Assembly: GCA_021840785.1 (NCBI GenBank)
Contig: JAKBXD010000049.1
Span: forward strand, 1 to 12,195
DNA length: 12,195 nt
Origin: Pseudomonadota bacterium
GTDB taxonomy: Bacteria > Pseudomonadota > Gammaproteobacteria > Acidithiobacillales > Acidithiobacillaceae
Direction: 5' to 3'
In this document: one piece after another, positions 1 to 6,523 of the stretch
How the letters are laid out: every line of letters starts with the position of its first letter
Position numbering within the stretch: the first letter of the stretch is position 1
Made by a program: the position numbers and the translations under genes
The notes under the pieces: generated by a model
What the model was told of the DNA's origin: nothing
Databases searched by the model: none
Seen by the model: only the letters and a program-made list of their open reading frames with translations

Positions 1-1449
1 TGTCGTACCTGCGGAAAAAAGCCAGAACATGGTCTTTGCCCAAAACTCATCCAACTTGAAGCCGAAGACCTTCGGAAACCAGTAGATTACCGAAGCAAAA
101 ATGGCATACACAATCACCAGCAGCATGGTGTGGAAGTGCGCGACCACGAAAACGCTGTTGTGGACCATATAATTGATGGCTGGAACAGCCAGCATCATGC
201 CGGTCAGCCCGCCTATCAGCAGCAGAAAAAGTGCGCCGATAGCCCACAGCATGGCGGTGTTAAAGGTCAGGCGGCCGCGATACATGGTAAATGCCCAGTT
301 AAACACCTTCACTCCGGTAGGGATGCCGACCAGCATGGTGGCCACACTGAAGGCGCTGTTGACGTAAGGGCCCGCGCCCATGGTAAAGAAGTGGTGCAAC
401 CAGACCAGCCAGGAAACGCCGGCAATAGCCATACTGGCCAGCACCATGGTGATGTAACCAAACAATGGCTTCTCCGAGAAGGTCGGGAAGATTTCCGACA
501 TCATGCCGAAAGCCGGAAGAATCACGAAATAGACTTCCGGATGACCCCAGATCCAGAACAGGTTGGTGTAGAGCATCAGATTACCGCCCAGACCTGCCGT
601 AAAAAAATGGGCACCCAGATACCGATCTGCAGCGATCAATGCAAGTGCCACCTGCAATGCAGGGAAAGAAGTCAGCGCAATCACGTTCGCAGAGAGTGTG
701 GCCCAGACAAAGATTGGCAATCGACCCCAGGTCATGCCCGGGGCACGCATCTTGATGATGGTCGCCAGAATGTTGATGCCGCCCAGAGTGGTACCCAGCG
801 CCACCAGTTCCATGGTCCATATCCAGTAATCCACGCCCACGCCTGGACTATATTGCAACTCAAAAATCGGTGCATATCCAAACCAGCCGTTGTGCGCGAA
901 ATCGCCAACGAACAGAGAAATCATGATCAGTGCCCCCGCCGCGGCAGTAAACCACAGCCCCAAAGCGTTCAGGTAGGGATAGGCCATATCGCGGGCACCG
1001 ATTTGAATCGGCACAATGATGTTCATGAAACCGACCAGCAACGGCGTCGCCGCCAGCAGAATCATGATCACCCCATGAGCACTGTAGATCTGACCGAAAT
1101 GGAATGGGGTCAAGTAACCGTGCGTTGCGCCGAACACTCCCGAGGAATGCGCGCCTACGGCCCAGGCCTGCTGCGTCCGGATCATCAGGCCATCAATGAA
1201 ACCACGGAACAGCATCACTAAACCGATGAGGATGTACATCACACCCAGCTTTTTATGATCCACAGTGGTCAGCCATTCCTTCCACAGGTAGGTCCATTTC
1301 CCATAGTAAGTGATCAGACTCAGCACCAGAATGGCCCCGACGACCACCGCGACAAACAGTGGGGCCAGGATGGGGTTGTCATAAGGAATCTGAGACCAGG
1401 CAAGGCGCCCCCACATGGGGTTCCAGCCTCCGGCTAAATCTACGAGCAT
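1..1449 (-). CDS. cyoB: Cytochrome bo3 ubiquinol oxidase subunit I (CyoB), C-terminus cut by window edge
   Basis: Catalytic subunit of the proton-pumping quinol oxidase of the inner membrane, which reduces O2 to water with electrons from ubiquinol. The first 483 codons are visible; the family is about 660 residues, so roughly a quarter lies off the left edge. Quinol-site residues known from E. coli CyoB are conserved (R82, D86, H117, Q120, equivalent to R71, D75, H98, Q101). Heme ligands are present: H125 and H440 for low-spin heme, H438 for high-spin heme. CuB ligands H303, H352 and H353 and the cross-linking Y307 (WGHPEVY, LHHFF motifs) are also intact. The ATG at 1449 has AGGAGG about 8 bases upstream and lies 18 bases after the cyoA stop, so the two are one operon. 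cyoC and cyoD would be expected beyond the window. The quinol residues make a cytochrome c oxidase unlikely. Confidence 0.97.
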   Translation of the reverse strand, partial: MLVDLAGGWNPMWGRLAWSQIPYDNPILAPLFVAVVVGAILVLSLITYYGKWTYLWKEWLTTVDHKKLGVMYILIGLVMLFRGFIDGLMIRTQQAWAVGAHSSGVFGATHGYLTPFHFGQIYSAHGVIMILLAATPLLVGFMNIIVPIQIGARDMAYPYLNALGLWFTAAAGALIMISLFVGDFAHNGWFGYAPIFELQYSPGVGVDYWIWTMELVALGTTLGGINILATIIKMRAPGMTWGRLPIFVWATLSANVIALTSFPALQVALALIAADRYLGAHFFTAGLGGNLMLYTNLFWIWGHPEVYFVILPAFGMMSEIFPTFSEKPLFGYITMVLASMAIAGVSWLVWLHHFFTMGAGPYVNSAFSVATMLVGIPTGVKVFNWAFTMYRGRLTFNTAMLWAIGALFLLLIGGLTGMMLAVPAINYMVHNSVFVVAHFHTMLLVIVYAIFASVIYWFPKVFGFKLDEFWAKTMFWLFSAGTT

Positions 1450-1467
1450 CACTCAATCCTCCTGTTG

Positions 1468-2433
1468 CTAGTCGCGATGTTGGGCGTTTTGCTTCTGCAT
1501 ATACGCCACCATGTTTTCCGTCATCATTGGCGGGATAGGCCAGGTTTTTCCATTCATGACCTCGTCGATGACATGATCAAACAAACCATCCTGCACCGAC
1601 GAAAAATACGCCACCTTGTGATGCACATTGATATATGGGTCAGCGTAATTATTGAAGCTGGTGTAGGTCATGGATGTCGGGGACTGCCGCACCCTTTGCA
1701 CCCATTGACCAAAGTCGGCTGAACTCAATATGTTGGTCTTGAAAGTCATCCACGAGGTACCCGCGCCGGCATAATCCGAAGCGATCCCTTGATATTCCCC
1801 GATATTGCTGCTTTCCAGGGCATTTTTCGTACGCATGCCGGGCATCACGTCAATCATGCCTACCAGTTGCGGGATAAAGAACGTTGTGGTCACGGCGGTC
1901 GAGGTCAAACGGAAAAATACCGGGGTATGCGCAGGCAGCACCAGTTCATTGGCTACGGCCATGTGATACTGCGGATAGACAAAGAGCCACTGCCAGTCGG
2001 TAGCAATGACATCCACCTCGACCGGATCACTTGCAGGCTTCCGTTGTTTGGAAATAACTGTCGGATTATACGGATTTATTTCGAAGGTGCCGACTACGGC
2101 AAAATACGACAAAACGCCGACGGCTATGATGGGAATACCCCAGACAACCACTTCAATGGTATTGGAATGGGACCAGACAGGATCATATTTTCCCCGGTTT
2201 TTACCCTTCTGATAGCGCCACATGAACCAGACCACCAACAGGGCAGTCAGCCCAACGATAGTACCCATGATTCCGACATCCACCAGCAGATAAAACAGAC
2301 TGGTATCGGCCATCAATCCTTTTGGATCGAATATCCAATAGGGGTTACCAGCGCAGCCGTCGAGCAGCAGAATCGGCGCGAGGGCGGCATAGCGCCACCC
2401 GTTTTTCAGGCTATTCCTCCACTTCACTTGCAT
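1468..2433 (-). CDS. cyoA: Ubiquinol oxidase subunit II (CyoA), lipoprotein
   Basis: Subunit II of the bo3 quinol oxidase, 321 residues, close to the E. coli length of 315. It has a basic N-terminus, a hydrophobic stretch and a lipobox-like LLDGC with Cys27 as the probable lipidated residue; Asp at -2 of the lipobox is unusual. Two membrane helices follow (about 45-71 and 93-114), separated by the WSHSNTIE motif typical of CyoA. The periplasmic cupredoxin domain covers about 137-250 and includes DWQWLFVYP (146-154). At the place where cytochrome c oxidases carry the CuA cysteines, around 212-229, there are no cysteines, so CuA is absent as expected for a quinol oxidase. The ATG immediately follows the TAA of the upstream small ORF, and its ribosome site (AGGGAGA) lies inside that ORF, implying translational coupling. 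Confidence 0.96.
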   Translation of the reverse strand: MQVKWRNSLKNGWRYAALAPILLLDGCAGNPYWIFDPKGLMADTSLFYLLVDVGIMGTIVGLTALLVVWFMWRYQKGKNRGKYDPVWSHSNTIEVVVWGIPIIAVGVLSYFAVVGTFEINPYNPTVISKQRKPASDPVEVDVIATDWQWLFVYPQYHMAVANELVLPAHTPVFFRLTSTAVTTTFFIPQLVGMIDVMPGMRTKNALESSNIGEYQGIASDYAGAGTSWMTFKTNILSSADFGQWVQRVRQSPTSMTYTSFNNYADPYINVHHKVAYFSSVQDGLFDHVIDEVMNGKTWPIPPMMTENMVAYMQKQNAQHRD

Positions 2434-2754
2434 TTATATTTCTCCCTGGCGGACTACAGACCATCCGCGATATGACAGGATAGCGGTCACTATCCGATTA
2501 CTTTCCCCGATATCGATCAGCAGACGATTCAACAAGTTACCGACATTCGTAGAAACCAATCCACTAAACGAACGGGCGCCGTCGAAGAACACATAGATGG
2601 TGAAAAACCAAACGAGAAAGAACATCTTGGCAAAGGCGATAGGCGAGGCGAGAAGAAACAGCAGATTCGCGATGCCTCGGACAGTAGGCGGTGGCCAAAA
2701 GAACCAGAATAATGGATTATCAGCAGATACTGACGCCGATGCTTGCAGTTTCAT
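2434..2754 (-). CDS. Small membrane protein of unknown function leading the cyo operon
   Basis: I do not recognise this 106-residue protein. It has a Ser/Ala-rich N-terminus, an aromatic cluster with three prolines (LFWFFWPPP, about 15-23), and a strongly hydrophobic region around 28-57 that could form one long or two short membrane segments. A mixed C-terminal half follows, ending in a charged tail. A GTG at 2760 could also open the frame, but the ATG at 2754 sits 8 bases after AAGGA, while the GTG is too close to it, so I chose the ATG. Its TAA directly abuts the cyoA ATG, so it is almost certainly co-translated with cyoA. An accessory or assembly role for the oxidase is only an inference from position. 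It does not resemble CyoC, CyoD or CyoE. Confidence 0.75.
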   Translation of the reverse strand: MKLQASASVSADNPLFWFFWPPPTVRGIANLLFLLASPIAFAKMFFLVWFFTIYVFFDGARSFSGLVSTNVGNLLNRLLIDIGESNRIVTAILSYRGWSVVRQGEI

Positions 2755-2799
2755 AATCACATTCCTTGCGTGCGCACAAAGTACTACACCAGGGTAAAT

Positions 2800-2815
2800 A
2801 GTATAAACTTATACT
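2800..2815. promoter_or_regulatory. Short inverted repeat in the cyo leader
   Basis: AGTATAA-AC-TTATACT is a 7-base inverted repeat with a 2-base centre, about 46 bases upstream of the ATG of the first cyo-operon ORF. The 2-base centre is too short for a stable RNA hairpin, so a protein-binding site is more likely. On the minus strand it contains TATACT, a fair -10 match, so it could belong to a second promoter, but no good -35 is placed for it. The T-run on the plus strand is adjacent, yet nothing is transcribed toward it that would need a terminator. Confidence 0.35.
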
Positions 2816-2955
2816 TTTTTATTCTTATTGACTGCTTGGTTGTAAAGCTATTCCAGCAGGCAGCGCAAAGCAATAGAAATTTGCCACAAATATTTTTGGG
2901 GTTAAGCAAGTGCTAATTATCAACGCACACAGGCAACATTTCATATTAAAAAATA

Positions 2956-2961
2956 ATTATA
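2956..2961 (-). promoter_or_regulatory. Predicted -10 box of the cyo operon promoter
   Basis: The minus strand reads a perfect TATAAT from 2961 to 2956. This predicts a transcript start near 2949 and a leader of about 195 bases before the first ORF. At 17-base spacing the -35 hexamer is TCAATA, a poor match, and it lies inside the palindrome at 2973-2993. A weak -35 overlaid by a dyad is typical of a promoter that depends on or is blocked by a bound regulator. AT-rich DNA produces TATAAT by chance easily, so this is a prediction. Confidence 0.45.
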
Positions 2962-2972
2962 TATCAATATAC

Positions 2973-2993
2973 TATTTGTATTGAATACAAATA
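2973..2993. promoter_or_regulatory. Perfect 21-base palindrome, candidate operator
   Basis: Arms TATTTGTATT and AATACAAATA flank a single central G at 2983, with no mismatch in ten pairs. The core ATACAAAT (2985-2992) recurs in the same orientation at 3005-3012, exactly 20 bases on, about two helical turns. Relative to the predicted cyo start near 2949 the dyad is centred at about -34, over the -35 element. It also resembles a degenerate FNR-type site (TTGAA-N4-AATAA, 7 of 10). The geometry suggests a dimeric regulator; its identity is unknown. Confidence 0.5.
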
Positions 2994-3001
2994 AAATCAG
3001 A

Positions 3002-3015
3002 TTGATACAAATCAT
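3002..3015. promoter_or_regulatory. FNR/Anr-like binding site
   Basis: TTGAT-ACAA-ATCAT matches the FNR/Anr consensus TTGAT-N4-ATCAA at 9 of 10 defined positions. It is centred about 60 bases upstream of the start predicted from the TATAAT at 2956-2961, near the -61.5 position used by class I FNR-family activators. Quinol oxidase operons are known FNR targets in E. coli, where FNR represses cyo. Whether activation or repression applies here cannot be told from the sequence. Confidence 0.4.
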
Positions 3016-3301
3016 GGTTGACATGCCGCAAACACCATAAACAAAATATTTTAGAATCTAAATATTTTATTTATGAATGATTATAACCTAATAAAAATAT
3101 CTTCTAGCGTTATTTTTGTCAAAAACCAGCCATACACTCCGCCGAAGGGATCGCAATACACAGACACACAAATTACTGATCCACTACCGGCCTGCCACCC
3201 AAAAGTCATTTGCGCAAGGTCATTACGGAGTACCACATAGATAAAACTGCCCATACCGAACCCACCCTTTCCTTGCCTGCTGACCATGTTAGACTTGCGG
3301 C

Positions 3302-4054
3302 ATGAATACCCAACCTTTCGTCCTGATTCTGCTCAGTTCAGCGCAGCGTCTTCGCCTCAACGATGGCACAGAAGTAACTACCGGCTTCTGGGCGGAAGAA
3401 CTGGTAACACCCTGGCAGATACTGCGCAAAGCAGGGTGGCGACCCCAGGTAGCCACCCCAGACGGTGTACCGCCGCCAGTCGATGCCGAGAGTCTGGACC
3501 CGGCCACGCTCGGTGGAGACTACGGCAAGGCCGCCTGTTTAGGTGACGCCGTCAGGCAAATAACGGACTTGCACACACCCATTGATTTAGATGTGCTGAC
3601 GGGCAAAGATCTGGACACATTAATCGGCGTTTTCATTCCCGGAGGCAACGGGCCGCTCGTGGACCTCTGTCAGACAGCCAGCGTGGACCGGTTACTGCGC
3701 CACTGCGTGGCGGCGGCAAAGCCCATCGCCACCCTTTGTCACGGCACGGCGGCACTCCTGGCCACCTGTGGCGGCGCAAACCGTTCGCCATTCTGCGGAC
3801 AACAGGTGACCTGCTTCAGTGCTGCGGAGGAATCGGCAACATCGCTGGCCGGACGCTGGCCCTATACGCTGGAAAATCGCCTGCGGCAGGAAGGCTTTCG
3901 GGTGAGCACCGGCGCTCCGTGGCAAAACCATATCGCCACCGACCACCTTATCCTCAGCGGCCAGAATCCGGCCTCTGCGGCGGCACTCACCCATGCTTTT
4001 ATACAACGTCTCCCCTCCACACCAACACCCAAAGGAAAACACTATGAATGCTGA
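3302..4054 (+). CDS. DJ-1/PfpI (Hsp31-like) family protein
   Basis: A 250-residue member of the class I glutamine amidotransferase-like DJ-1/PfpI superfamily, of the longer Hsp31-like type. The nucleophile elbow is LCHGTAALL with Cys146 followed by His147. The supporting acidic residue is probably Glu33 in TGFWAEEL, equivalent to the GFxxxE motif of the family. [13 protein letters not shown] (110-122) is the conserved strand and loop before the nucleophile. Members act as glyoxalase III or protein/nucleotide deglycases, chaperones or peptidases, and the sequence does not say which; no signal peptide is seen, so it is probably cytoplasmic. The last 11 bases overlap rpiA, so it is the first gene of that operon. 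No strong ribosome site precedes the ATG at 3302. A role in detoxifying reactive sugar-derived carbonyls would suit its rpiA and pdxH neighbours but is inference. Confidence 0.88.
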   Translation: MNTQPFVLILLSSAQRLRLNDGTEVTTGFWAEELVTPWQILRKAGWRPQVATPDGVPPPVDAESLDPATLGGDYGKAACLGDAVRQITDLHTPIDLDVLTGKDLDTLIGVFIPGGNGPLVDLCQTASVDRLLRHCVAAAKPIATLCHGTAALLATCGGANRSPFCGQQVTCFSAAEESATSLAGRWPYTLENRLRQEGFRVSTGAPWQNHIATDHLILSGQNPASAAALTHAFIQRLPSTPTPKGKHYEC

Positions 4055-4703
4055 TGCACTCAAAAAAATGGCGGCCGAGGCAGCCTTACGCTACATCCAG
4101 CCCGGCATGGTCGTCGGGGTAGGTACCGGCTCCACCACCAACTTCTTCATCGAGGCGCTGGGTGCTGCCAATATCCATGTGGACGGCTATGTGGCTTCCA
4201 GCATCGCCACCGAAAACCGCCTCAAGGCGCAAGGCCTCAACGTGCTCGACCTCAATGGTACCGGCGATATCCCGGTCTACGTCGATGGTGCTGATGAGGT
4301 CGATCCGCACTTCCGCCTCATCAAGGGTGGCGGCGGCGCCCTTACCCGTGAAAAGGTTGTTGCCAGTGCTGCCCGCCTCTTCGTCTGCATCGCGGATGTC
4401 AGCAAGGACAAACCGATGCTCGGCAAATTCCCCCTGCCCGTGGAAGTGATTCCTTTCGCCCGCAGCTTTGTCGCCCGGCAACTGGTGAAACTCGGTGGCA
4501 GCCCCACCCTGCGCAATGGCGTCACGACGGATAATGGCAATGTCATCCTCGACGTCACCGGACTCGATCTCTCTGACCCGTTGCGGATGGAAGAAAGCAT
4601 CAATGCGATTCCGGGCGTGCTGGACAATGGCATATTTGCCCATCGGCGTGCGGATGTGATGCTGTTTGGCAGTGCTGACGGAGTCATCGAACGCAAGGCG
4701 TAA
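4044..4703 (+). CDS. rpiA: Ribose-5-phosphate isomerase A
   Basis: Interconverts ribose 5-phosphate and ribulose 5-phosphate in the pentose phosphate pathway and, in autotrophs, the Calvin cycle. The protein is 219 residues, the same as E. coli RpiA, and its catalytic residues fall at the same numbers: D81 and D84 (YVDGADE), K94 ([12 protein letters not shown]) and E103. The phosphate-binding GVGTGST motif is at 25-31. The frame is open further upstream, but the ATG at 4044 is chosen because it follows AAAGGAA by about 6 bases and gives the family length. The start lies inside the end of the DJ-1-type gene, so expression is probably coupled. pdxH follows after 25 bases. Confidence 0.98.
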   Translation: MNADALKKMAAEAALRYIQPGMVVGVGTGSTTNFFIEALGAANIHVDGYVASSIATENRLKAQGLNVLDLNGTGDIPVYVDGADEVDPHFRLIKGGGGALTREKVVASAARLFVCIADVSKDKPMLGKFPLPVEVIPFARSFVARQLVKLGGSPTLRNGVTTDNGNVILDVTGLDLSDPLRMEESINAIPGVLDNGIFAHRRADVMLFGSADGVIERKA

Positions 4704-4728
4704 GTGGTAACAAGCGACCGGGGGCAAT

Positions 4729-5385
4729 ATGGAAGGCGAAATAGACCACCGCGGCACCCGCCGTGACTTCATTCACGGCGAGTTGCATCGCCGGGATCTG
4801 AATATCGATCCCTTCCGCCAGTTCGCTGACTGGCTGGCGGCAGCAACAGAAGCGGGCAACTTTGATGCAACGGCCATGGCGTTAGCGACAGCGGACGCAG
4901 AGGGGCACCCTGACGTCCGCTTCGTCCTTCTCAAACATTTTGACGAACGTGGTCTGTGCTGGTACACCGATCAACGCAGTCAGAAGGGGCAGGAGCTGGC
5001 GGTGAATCCGCAGGCGGCCGCGGTATTTTACTGGCCGGAGAATGATCGACAGGTGCGTGTAAACGGGCCGGTCGAGAGGCTCAGCGATGCCGAGGCAGAG
5101 GCCTATTTTCAGCAGCGCCCCGGCAGCAGCCGTTTTGCCGCCGCCGCCTCCGAGCAGAGCCAACCCATCGCCAATCGCGCGGCACTGGAACAGCGGGTAA
5201 TCGATTTACAGGCCCGTTACCCGACTGGCGATGTCCCTCGCAATCCCGCCTGGGGCGGCTATCGCCTGTTACCAGAACGCTTTGAGTTCTGGCAGGGGCG
5301 GCGCAGCCGACTGCATGACCGCTTTCTTTACCAGCGCTCGGAAGATACCGGTGGAGTCTGGGTGATTCAGCGGCTGATGCCCTGA
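4729..5385 (+). CDS. pdxH: Pyridoxamine/pyridoxine 5'-phosphate oxidase
   Basis: FMN-dependent oxidase that makes pyridoxal 5'-phosphate from pyridoxine or pyridoxamine 5'-phosphate, the final step of the DXP-dependent PLP pathway and of salvage. At 218 residues it equals E. coli PdxH. FMN- and PLP-contacting residues are conserved with a -3 offset: R64 and K69 (VRFVLLKHFD), Y126, R130 and S134 in YFQQRPGSS, and R194 and H196 in RLHDRFLYQ. The IEFWQG-type motif appears as FEFWQG. The ATG follows a GGGGG run at good spacing. It is the last gene of the DJ-1/rpiA/pdxH operon and ends only 9 bases from the stop of the convergent 103-residue ORF, with no terminator visible between them. Confidence 0.97.
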   Translation: MEGEIDHRGTRRDFIHGELHRRDLNIDPFRQFADWLAAATEAGNFDATAMALATADAEGHPDVRFVLLKHFDERGLCWYTDQRSQKGQELAVNPQAAAVFYWPENDRQVRVNGPVERLSDAEAEAYFQQRPGSSRFAAAASEQSQPIANRAALEQRVIDLQARYPTGDVPRNPAWGGYRLLPERFEFWQGRRSRLHDRFLYQRSEDTGGVWVIQRLMP

Positions 5386-5394
5386 GAAGCAGCG

Positions 5395-5706
5395 CTAAAA
5401 CTCCTCCAGTCGCGCCTCGTAATCCACCACGATCATCCGATAGATATTTCCCCCCAGTTGCACGTGGGCAGACTGCGGGGCACCGATACTGATCGTGTTA
5501 CCTCCCGCCACACTCAATCCCGAAGGTCCGAAGTGCTCCTGCTCAATAAGGTCGTTGAGCAGGGCTTCCAACTCCTCACGGGGTGCCGAGACGGTGTTGT
5601 CAATCACCCTACAAAGTTTGCCTCGTTTAGTTTTGGCCGCAAGGATGACCGCATCTGAACGCAGGGGCGGCAGTCCGCCCTCCTCTTCCTGCTGTTCCTG
5701 AATCAT
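5395..5706 (-). CDS. Hypothetical protein coupled to leuD
   Basis: I do not recognise this 103-residue protein. It starts with an acidic, Gln/Glu-rich segment (about 2-9), then a mixed alpha/beta-looking region with a basic patch (KTKRGKLCR, about 25-33), a likely acidic helix around 42-56, and a glycine-rich, strand-forming C-terminal half. There is one cysteine and no membrane segment or signal peptide. Its ATG overlaps the leuD TGA as ATGA, a strong sign of a real, translationally coupled gene. It is the last minus-strand gene before the convergent pdxH. leuB often follows leuD, but this protein has no isopropylmalate dehydrogenase features. Coding status is well supported by context; function is unknown. 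Confidence 0.75.
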   Translation of the reverse strand: MIQEQQEEEGGLPPLRSDAVILAAKTKRGKLCRVIDNTVSAPREELEALLNDLIEQEHFGPSGLSVAGGNTISIGAPQSAHVQLGGNIYRMIVVDYEARLEEF

Positions 5707-6350
5707 ATCTGCCCGCTCCTGGGAGATTCATCGCGAAACAGCCACGGGGCACTTTGCCGCCGCTGTGTTTCGTAAGCACGGATGGCATCCTCCTGCTGCA
5801 AGGTCAGTTGGATGTCATCCAGACCATGCATCAGTTTATGCTTGTGGCCAGCATCCATGGGGAAGGGATACCGGCTGTCACCCATGGTCTGCACTTCCTG
5901 TGCCGGCAGGTCGATGCGCAGATGGTAGCCGGGGTTCGCCGCCACTTCATGGAAGAGATGATCCACCACATCCATGGGCAGGCGCACCAGCAGGATGCCA
6001 TTCTGCACGCAATTATTGGCGAAAATATCGGCGAAACTTGGAGCAATCACTGCCCGAAAGCCATAATCCGCCAGGGCCCAGGGCGCATGTTCACGACTGG
6101 AACCACAGCCGAAATTTTCCCGAGTCAACAGGATCTGTGCGCCCGCATAAGCGGGCTGATTGAGCACGAAATCCGGGTTGTTTACCTGCTTTCCATCCCG
6201 CTCCAGATAACGCCAGGCGTCAAAGAGGTGCTTACCCAGCCCCTTGCGCTCGATGGTCTTGAGGAATTGCTTGGGGATAATTGCATCAGTGTCCACGTTG
6301 GGACGATCCAGCGGCGCAACCACCGCTTCCACTACGGTAAAGGCTTCCAT
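5703..6350 (-). CDS. leuD: 3-isopropylmalate dehydratase small subunit
   Basis: Small subunit of the isopropylmalate isomerase, which with LeuC converts 2-isopropylmalate to 3-isopropylmalate in leucine synthesis. The 215-residue protein carries the swivel-domain motifs [11 protein letters not shown] (20-30) and [15 protein letters not shown] (79-93), and [18 protein letters not shown] further on. It is somewhat longer than E. coli LeuD (201), the extra residues being a polar C-terminal tail. The frame extends upstream, but the ATG at 6350 has GGAGAGAT just before it and begins at the expected [11 protein letters not shown]. Its first base is shared with the stop of a preceding short ORF (TAATG), and its end overlaps the next ORF by 4 bases (ATGA). 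Confidence 0.97.
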   Translation of the reverse strand: MEAFTVVEAVVAPLDRPNVDTDAIIPKQFLKTIERKGLGKHLFDAWRYLERDGKQVNNPDFVLNQPAYAGAQILLTRENFGCGSSREHAPWALADYGFRAVIAPSFADIFANNCVQNGILLVRLPMDVVDHLFHEVAANPGYHLRIDLPAQEVQTMGDSRYPFPMDAGHKHKLMHGLDDIQLTLQQEDAIRAYETQRRQSAPWLFRDESPRSGQI

Positions 6351-6523
6351 TATCTCTCCATCCGACGCTGTACGACATACTCCACGGCTGCACATTCTGC
6401 TGACCAGCCGCGGATTGCCGCAAAAATACCGATCTCCACCATGCCCAGACTGCACAAGCCCAAGGCGAGGCGCAGTAACCAGTGCCGCGCGCGTTTTTTA
6501 GTGCACGACCCAGTCACGTACAT
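6350..6523 (-). CDS. Candidate small single-pass membrane protein between leuC and leuD
   Basis: This short ORF fills the 147-base gap between leuC and leuD and ends exactly at the leuD start, with TAA and ATG sharing one base. From the ATG at 6523 it would be 57 residues and overlap the leuC end by 26 bases; a GTG at 6517 or the ATG at 6541 are alternatives, and none has a clear ribosome site. The product has a basic stretch (KKRAR, 9-13), then a hydrophobic run of about 25 residues, then a short segment ending in QRRMER, which looks like a single membrane helix. I recall that some beta-proteobacteria carry a small entericidin-like lipoprotein in the same slot; this sequence has no clear lipobox. 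Coupling by overlap argues for translation, but the start is unsettled and a chance frame is possible. Confidence 0.45.
   Translation of the reverse strand: MYVTGSCTKKRARHWLLRLALGLCSLGMVEIGIFAAIRGWSAECAAVEYVVQRRMER

Larger units (their letters stand above)
2755..3301. other. AT-rich divergent intergenic region between the cyo and rpiA operons
   Basis: This 547-base stretch separates the minus-strand cyo operon from the plus-strand DJ-1/rpiA/pdxH operon. I count 37 G or C in 2941-3120, about 21%, far below the flanking genes. It holds the palindromes and promoter elements listed separately, and a 10-base direct repeat AAATATTTTA at 3044-3053 and 3060-3069. The two copies flank an inverted TTTAGA-A-TCTAAA (3050-3062). 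No convincing gene, RNA gene or transposon end was found. The low GC could reflect a regulatory region prone to melting or bound by a nucleoid protein, or the remains of a transferred segment; the sequence does not decide between these. Confidence 0.7.

Noticed and set aside
130..1221. Long plus-strand open frame opposite cyoB
   Set aside because: It is antisense to an unmistakable CyoB with intact ligands; the composition is rich in His, Gln and Arg with no domain, as expected of a shadow frame.
2800..2820. Possible rho-independent terminator on the plus strand (dyad followed by a T-run)
   Set aside because: The loop would be 2 bases, the stem is nearly all A/T, and no plus-strand gene precedes it.
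2880..2905. Possible sigma-54 promoter on the minus strand (TGGC and TTGC elements)
   Set aside because: The distance between the GG and GC dinucleotides is 12 bases where 10 is required.
3081..3287. 68-residue minus-strand ORF in the cyo/rpiA intergenic region
   Set aside because: It has an ATG but no ribosome site, no recognisable motif, and ends in the AT-rich block. I could not separate it from a chance frame, though a conserved homologue would change this.
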